A DNA stretch of 64,000 nt from Stappia indica. Its GTDB lineage: Bacteria; Pseudomonadota; Alphaproteobacteria; Rhizobiales; Stappiaceae. Location: assembly GCF_001696535.1 (NCBI RefSeq), contig NZ_MBQE01000003.1, positions 620,001 through 684,000 of the forward strand, written 5' to 3'. This document shows, piece after piece, positions 59,670-64,000 of this stretch. Under the pieces are notes generated by a model. That model worked only from the letters and a program-made list of their open reading frames with translations. It had not been told where the DNA came from and searched no databases. Both the position numbers and the translations under genes were made by a program. Every line of letters starts with the position of its first letter. Within the stretch, counting starts at the first letter, position 1.

Positions 59670-59683
59670 TGCAATCGATTGCA
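59670..59683. promoter_or_regulatory. LacI operator copy 3
   Basis: Perfect palindrome TGCAATCGATTGCA about 100 bases before the binding-protein gene at 59783. With copies 1 and 2 it could form a repression loop across the divergent promoters. Confidence 0.82.
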
Positions 59684-59782
59684 TAAAGCCTCCGCAGGGA
59701 GGGTTGCTGCAGTCGGCGGACACGGGGCCTGCCGCATCTGCAAGCCCGCGGCCCTCCGGTCGCGGCATGGGAGGAGGAAACC

Positions 59783-61063
59783 ATGAAACATCTGACTGCG
59801 CTTTGCAGCGCGGCCGCCCTTCTGCTCGCCGGTACGGCTTTCGCGCAGGACGCGGCCCCGCTCAAGATCGGCGCCTCGCTGCCGCTGACGGGCAATTTCT
59901 CGATCGCCGGCGCCAAGCACCGTGCCGGCTACGAGCTGTGCATCGACATGATCAACGAGCGGGGCGGCATTCTTGGCCGCAACGTCGAGTTGGTCGTCTC
60001 CGACAACCGCTCCGATCCGGCCACCGCGATCAACCAGTACGAGCGCTTCATCAATGTCGACGGTGTGGAGGCGGTCTACGGCACCTTCTCCTCGCGCCTG
60101 TCGTTCCCCGTCGCCAACATCCTTGCGAAGAACAACATGGTGCACCCGCTGCCGGCCGGCGGCGCGCTGCGCATCTACACGCAGGGCCACAAGAACATCT
60201 TCTACTTCCAGCCGAATGCGGCCGAATATGTCGGCGCCTCGCTGGCCGGTGTGATCCGCGACCTGGTTCCCGAGGGCGAGCGCCCGAAGACCGCGGCCGT
60301 GATCTCCGCCGACGACTTCTTCGCCAACGGCGTGTGGGCCGGCCTTCTCGGCGAGAAGGTGATGGACCCGGCCGACGGCAGCGAGGTCGCCGATCTCGCT
60401 CCCGGCTATCTGGCCGACAGCGGCATCGAGGTCGTGTTCTCCGAGCGCTGGCCGGAAGAGGGCTTCAACGACTGGCTGAACCTCGCCAACCAGGTGAAGC
60501 GCGCCAATCCGGACCTCATCATCGGCCTGACCGCGTCCGCCGAGGAGGCCGTCCAGCTGACCCGCGCGCTGAAGACCGTCCGGGCGACGCCGAAGATGGT
60601 CTATTTCAGCCAGGGCACCCAGGCCGAGTTCCTGGAAGGCACCGGCGCCAGCGCCGAAGGCGTGCTGGTCCACACCTCCTGGCACAAGGATGCCCCCTTC
60701 GAGGCGGTGCTCGGCGGCCAGCCCTTCTCCAATCTCGACTTCGTGGCGGCCTATCAGGAGCGCTTCGGCGAGGTTCCGGACGAGGACGCGGCCATTCCCT
60801 TCGCCGTCTGCCAGGGTATCGAGCAGGCGATCCTGGGGGCCGGCAGCACCGACAATGCGGCCATGGGCGAATGGCTCTCTGCCCGCACCCGCGAGGAGCC
60901 GGTTCGCACCATCCTCGGCCGCTTCAACTGGGATGAGCGCGGACTTCCCGCCGACAAGCCGTTCCTGATGACCCAGTGGAACGACGGCGAGCTGCAGTTC
61001 GTCTACCCGACCGACGAGTTCGTCGGCGTCGACAAGCTGACCCACCCCAAGAACGGCTTCTGA
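59783..61063 (+). CDS. Liv/amide-type periplasmic binding protein
   Basis: A 426-residue type I binding protein. Signal peptide MKHLTALCSAAALLLAGTAFA; mature start QDAAPLKIGASLPLTGNFSIAG. It carries ASADDFFANGVWAGLLGEKVMD-type second-domain features. It is the first gene of a second complete Liv-type importer. Regulation by a LacI-type repressor suggests a sugar, polyol or nucleoside-like ligand instead of an amino acid; this is inference. GGGAGGAGG precedes the ATG. Confidence 0.9.
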   Translation: MKHLTALCSAAALLLAGTAFAQDAAPLKIGASLPLTGNFSIAGAKHRAGYELCIDMINERGGILGRNVELVVSDNRSDPATAINQYERFINVDGVEAVYGTFSSRLSFPVANILAKNNMVHPLPAGGALRIYTQGHKNIFYFQPNAAEYVGASLAGVIRDLVPEGERPKTAAVISADDFFANGVWAGLLGEKVMDPADGSEVADLAPGYLADSGIEVVFSERWPEEGFNDWLNLANQVKRANPDLIIGLTASAEEAVQLTRALKTVRATPKMVYFSQGTQAEFLEGTGASAEGVLVHTSWHKDAPFEAVLGGQPFSNLDFVAAYQERFGEVPDEDAAIPFAVCQGIEQAILGAGSTDNAAMGEWLSARTREEPVRTILGRFNWDERGLPADKPFLMTQWNDGELQFVYPTDEFVGVDKLTHPKNGF

Positions 61064-61081
61064 GCCATCGCCTCTCCCCAC

Positions 61082-61107
61082 CGGACCCGCGCTGTCGTGC
61101 GGGTCCG
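61082..61107 (+). terminator. Stem-loop after the Liv-type binding-protein gene
   Basis: Perfect 9-bp arms CGGACCCGC and GCGGGTCCG with an eight-base loop, 18 bases after the stop and 27 before the ATPase gene. No T-run; probable mRNA-stabilising or attenuating element. Confidence 0.5.
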
Positions 61108-61133
61108 CCCGGACTGACGAAGAGGATTTCGCC

Positions 61134-61877
61134 ATGCTTGAGGTCAAGGGCCTTTGCAAGCATTTCGGTGGCATTCGCGCCGTCGACGATTGCAGCTTCA
61201 GCGTCGAGCGCGGCTCGATCACCGCCTTGATCGGCCCCAACGGCGCCGGCAAGACCACCGCCTTCAACTGCATCAGCCGCACCACCCGTCCCACCCGCGG
61301 CGAGGTCTGGCTCGACGGCGAGCGCATCGACCAGCTGCGGCCGCACCGCATCACCCGTCTCGGCCTCAGCCGGACGTTCCAGATCAGCCGCAACCTGGCG
61401 GACATGACGGTTCTGGAAAACGTCATCGCCCAGTCCCGCGTGGACGGCTGGCGCGACCTGTTCAAGCCGGCGATGAGCACCTTCGAAATCGACAAGGCGA
61501 TGGGCCTGCTCGACTTCCTCGGCATCACCCGCATCGCCCACGAGGACGGCTCCAACCTGTCCTATGGCCAGAAGAAGCTGATGGACCTGGCCGCGCTTTT
61601 GATGAGCGATCCGAAAATCATCCTGCTCGACGAACCCGCCGGCGGCGTCAACCCGTCGCTGCTGGAGGAGATCGTCGGCCATATCCGCCGGCTCAACGAT
61701 CAGGGCCTCACCGTGCTCATCGTCGAGCACAACATGGACCTGATCATGCGCCTGTCACACCGCATCGTCGTCATGGCGCAGGGCACCGTCATCGCCGACG
61801 GCCGCCCGGACGAGGTGCGCGAGAACCCGGCCGTCCTCGATGCCTATCTGGGCGGCGTTCTGGAGGAGGCTGCGTGA
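61134..61877 (+). CDS. Liv-type ABC ATPase, LivG-like
   Basis: A 247-residue ATPase: Walker A GPNGAGKTT (about 34-42), FQISRNLADMTV Q-loop, signature LSYGQKKLMDLAALL, Walker B ILLDEPAGGVNP and VEHNMDLIM. AGAGGATTTCGCC precedes the ATG. Gene order here is binding protein, two ATPases, then permeases, unlike the importer at 32355-37026. Confidence 0.92.
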   Translation: MLEVKGLCKHFGGIRAVDDCSFSVERGSITALIGPNGAGKTTAFNCISRTTRPTRGEVWLDGERIDQLRPHRITRLGLSRTFQISRNLADMTVLENVIAQSRVDGWRDLFKPAMSTFEIDKAMGLLDFLGITRIAHEDGSNLSYGQKKLMDLAALLMSDPKIILLDEPAGGVNPSLLEEIVGHIRRLNDQGLTVLIVEHNMDLIMRLSHRIVVMAQGTVIADGRPDEVRENPAVLDAYLGGVLEEAA

Positions 61878-62605
61878 TGGCCGAACTTCTCGAAGTCGAA
61901 AGCCTGACCGCAGGCTATGGCGATGGCCCGGCGATCCTCGACGGGGCACATCTCACCGTCCAGCCCGGCAAGGTCCACTGCATCATCGGCCCCAACGGCG
62001 CCGGCAAGTCGACCCTGCTCAAGGCGATCTGCGGCATGCTGAAGATCCGTCAGGGCGACGTCCGCTTTCGCGGCCAGAGCCTCAAGGGGCTGCGGCCCGA
62101 CCAGGTCCTGCGCCGCGGCATCTGCTTCGTGCCGCAGGAGCGGGCGCTGTTTCCCAAGATGACCGTGCGCGAGAACCTGCGCATGGGCGGCTATTCGCTC
62201 GCCGACAAGTCGGGGCTGGAGCGCCGCATCGACGAGATCGAGGAGCGCTTCCCGATCCTGCGCGAGCGTCGCGACCAGCATGCCGGCACCATGTCGGGCG
62301 GCCAGCAGCAGACGCTCGCCATGGCCCGTACCCTGATCATCAAGCCGGACATCGTCATGCTGGACGAGCCCTCGCTCGGCCTCGCGCCGAAGATCGTCCA
62401 GGAGATGTTCGACATCATGCGGGTGATGGCCTCGGAAGGCATCACGATCCTGCTCGTCGAGCAGAATGCCCTGATGGGGCTGAAGAATTCCGACTGGGGC
62501 GTCGTGCTCGACCTCGGCCGCACCCTGTTCGAGGGGCCGGCGGCCGACGTGCTCGCCGATCCCCGCATCCAGGAACTCTATCTCGGCGGCCGCAAGGCGG
62601 CCTGA
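61877..62605 (+). CDS. Liv-type ABC ATPase, LivF-like
   Basis: A 242-residue ATPase: Walker A GPNGAGKST (about 38-46), VPQERALFPKMTVRENL, signature MSGGQQQTLAMARTL, Walker B VMLDEPSLGLAP and VEQNALMGL. The ATG overlaps the LivG stop by one base and has GGAGGAGG upstream. The frame is open far upstream but only this start gives the family N-terminus. Confidence 0.92.
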   Translation: MAELLEVESLTAGYGDGPAILDGAHLTVQPGKVHCIIGPNGAGKSTLLKAICGMLKIRQGDVRFRGQSLKGLRPDQVLRRGICFVPQERALFPKMTVRENLRMGGYSLADKSGLERRIDEIEERFPILRERRDQHAGTMSGGQQQTLAMARTLIIKPDIVMLDEPSLGLAPKIVQEMFDIMRVMASEGITILLVEQNALMGLKNSDWGVVLDLGRTLFEGPAADVLADPRIQELYLGGRKAA

Positions 62606-62619
62606 GCGGGAGCATCACC

Positions 62620-63498
62620 ATGGCAGACTTCATCCAGACCTTGATCCTGGGACTGGCGCTCGGCGGCGTACTGGCGCTGATGGGCTCGGGCCTCAGCCTC
62701 GTCTTCGGCGTCATGCGCATCGTCAATCTCGCGCATCCCTCGCTGATCATCGCCGGCGCCTACATCGCCTATTGGGGCTTCCGGCTGTGGGGCATCGACC
62801 CGCTCGTGATGCTGCCGGTCGCGGCGGTGATCCTGGCGGCGATCGGCGTCCTTCTCTACCGCTTCGTCTTCGAGCGCGAGGCCCGCTCGGCCAAGTACTC
62901 GGAGATGACGGTGCTGCTCACCTTCGCCCTGGCGATGGTGGTCGAAGGCGCCCTCGGCGGCATGTTCACCAACACCCAGCGCGTGACCTCGCCGGCCTAT
63001 GCCACCGATGCGATCTTCATCGGCGACATCTTCATTCCCACCGGCCAGCTCTATGCGGGGCTCGCCTCGCTGGCGATCATCGGCGGCCTGGCGCTGTTCC
63101 TGAAGTATTCGCGCTTCGGCTACGCGATCCGCGCCACCACCCAGAACCGCGAGGCGGCCGAGCTGCTCGGCGTCAACGTCAACCTGGTCAGCATGGCGAG
63201 CTTCGCCATCGGCATCGGCCTTGCCGGCGCGGCCGGGGCGCTCGTCTCCTTCGTCTTCTCCTTCTTCCCGGCCAAGCACTGGGAGTGGATCGCGGTGCTG
63301 ATGTCGCTGGTCGTTCTCGGCGGCATGGGCTCGATCCTCGGTACCGTCCTTGCGGCGTTCATGCTCAGCGTGGTGGCCGCCTTCGTCGGCGACTACATCG
63401 GCTCGACCTGGTCGACGCTGACCTTCTTCCTCGCGCTGTTCCTCATCCTCCTGCTGAGGCCCCAGGGCCTGTTCGGCGAGAAACCGGAGCTGGCCTGA
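62620..63498 (+). CDS. Liv-type ABC permease, LivH-like
   Basis: A 292-residue permease with about eight helices. MADFIQTLILGLALGGVLAL start, GSGLSLVFGVMRIVNLAHPS, the coupling region FGYAIRATTQNREAAELLGVN near 165-185 and RPQGLFGEK end. GGGAG precedes the ATG. Its stop overlaps the next gene by one base. Confidence 0.92.
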   Translation: MADFIQTLILGLALGGVLALMGSGLSLVFGVMRIVNLAHPSLIIAGAYIAYWGFRLWGIDPLVMLPVAAVILAAIGVLLYRFVFEREARSAKYSEMTVLLTFALAMVVEGALGGMFTNTQRVTSPAYATDAIFIGDIFIPTGQLYAGLASLAIIGGLALFLKYSRFGYAIRATTQNREAAELLGVNVNLVSMASFAIGIGLAGAAGALVSFVFSFFPAKHWEWIAVLMSLVVLGGMGSILGTVLAAFMLSVVAAFVGDYIGSTWSTLTFFLALFLILLLRPQGLFGEKPELA

Positions 63499-64000
63499 TG
63501 ACCATGTCCCTCGACCAGACCTCGTCCGTCCTTGCCGCGCGCAAGGCTCACAACGAGAAGCTTGCCGCCCGCGCCGACAAGACCCGCGCGGTGTGGTTCC
63601 CCTGGACGGTGCTCGCGCTGTTCCTGGCCCTGCCGGCCCTGCAGTTCGTCGGCAACTACAACTACGTCCTGCACCTTGTGCTGTTCACCGCCTGCTATGT
63701 GACCATGGCCTCGGGCTGGAACATCCTCGGCGGCTTCACCGGCTATATCAGCCTCGGCCACAACGTCTTCTTCGCCATCGGCGGCTACTTCGCCGGCATG
63801 ATCCTCGCGCGCTACGGCATCTCGACGATCCTGCTGGCACCGCTCGCCGGCGTCGTCTGCGCGGCCTTCGGCTACCTGATCGGCCGGGTGACGCTGAAGA
63901 CGAGGGGTCCCAGCTTCATCATCTCCTCGCTCGCGCTGGTGATGATCGCCCGCATCCTGTTCGACCACTGGAGCTTCGTGGGCGGAGCCAACGGCGTGGC
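63498..64000 (+). CDS. Liv-type ABC permease, LivM-like, 3' end cut by window
   Basis: The first 167 residues are present. After a charged N-terminus (MTMSLDQTSSVLAARKAHNE) come several helices and the LivM marks GGFTGYISLGHNVFFAIGGYFAG (outlined) and RVTLKTRGPSFIISSLALVMIA. The ATG overlaps the LivH stop. The C-terminal half and any following genes lie beyond the window. Confidence 0.92.
   Translation, partial: MTMSLDQTSSVLAARKAHNEKLAARADKTRAVWFPWTVLALFLALPALQFVGNYNYVLHLVLFTACYVTMASGWNILGGFTGYISLGHNVFFAIGGYFAGMILARYGISTILLAPLAGVVCAAFGYLIGRVTLKTRGPSFIISSLALVMIARILFDHWSFVGGANGV

Larger units (their letters stand above)
59283..59782. other. 500-base divergent regulatory region
   Basis: No convincing gene: the open frames are short and lack family features. 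It holds three copies of the 12-base LacI palindrome and the promoters of the repressor and of the Liv-type importer. Confidence 0.6.

Noticed and set aside
59370-59786. Small plus-strand open frame before the Liv-type binding-protein gene
   Set aside because: It contains the LacI operator palindromes and promoter region, has no family features and ends in the start of a well-supported gene.
1-64000. Looked for transposases, integrases, phage genes, toxin-antitoxin pairs, defence systems, CRISPR arrays, rRNA and tRNA
   Set aside because: None was recognised; all well-supported genes are metabolic, transport or regulatory.

Overview
The window is GC-rich and densely packed, with many ATGA, GTGA and TGATG stop/start overlaps, GTG/TTG starts and mostly very short intergenic gaps. 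Together with the cobalamin riboswitch operon, the many ABC and TRAP uptake systems, paired FAD-oxidoreductase operons and De Ley-Doudoroff sugar-acid genes, this points to an alphaproteobacterium, most likely Hyphomicrobiales (a Stappia/Labrenzia-like or rhizobial lineage is a guess). I see no rRNA, tRNA, CRISPR array, insertion sequence or phage gene. The window looks like chromosomal accessory metabolism.

Layout. 1-1025 (minus): two small Rnk/GreA-C-like proteins. 1468-7542 (plus): a B12 riboswitch followed by a five-gene overlapping operon, btuB-btuF-btuC-btuD-like plus a fifth gene of unknown function. 7569-16200 (minus) with a divergent LysR gene (16293-17198): two FAD amino-acid oxidoreductases, an SDR and a Dpp-type ABC importer, resembling opine or modified amino-acid catabolism. 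17315-22944: a Ugp/Mal-type sugar ABC importer, a SLOG-fold protein and a DeoR regulator, linked by two copies of one palindrome. 22997-28012: DabA-DabB inorganic-carbon uptake pair with a divergent LysR gene.

28215-37537 (plus): an apparent nine-gene unit running from an AT-rich Lrp-type regulator through a cysteine-desulfurase-like PLP enzyme, an FAD oxidoreductase, a first 2-aminothiazoline-4-carboxylate (ATC) hydrolase-family protein and a full Liv-type ABC importer to a second ATC-hydrolase-family protein. This is the best candidate for an undescribed system: uptake and ring opening of a sulfur (or other) heterocyclic amino acid.

37577-50039: a sugar-acid region. dgoA and dgoK on the minus strand face a plus-strand operon of DapA-type aldolase, enolase-superfamily dehydratase, sugar ABC importer, NAD-dependent epimerase/dehydrogenase, an IclR regulator fused to an SMP-30 lactonase, and an SDR. 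Read together these give sugar uptake, oxidation to lactone, lactone hydrolysis, dehydration and cleavage by either a phosphorylating or a direct aldol branch. 50058-58137: a small DMT protein, a second IclR regulator, an EamA transporter, a KstD-like flavoprotein, an SDR and a TRAP transporter. 58254-64000: a LacI repressor divergent from a second Liv-type importer whose last gene runs off the window, with three identical 12-bp palindromes between them.

Recurring themes are importer operons with an adjacent dedicated regulator, recognisable palindromes in most divergent promoters, and stem-loops immediately after several binding-protein genes. Start sites were chosen by Shine-Dalgarno sequence, overlap and family N-terminus. 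No database search was possible, so family names rest on recognisable motifs and remembered family features.
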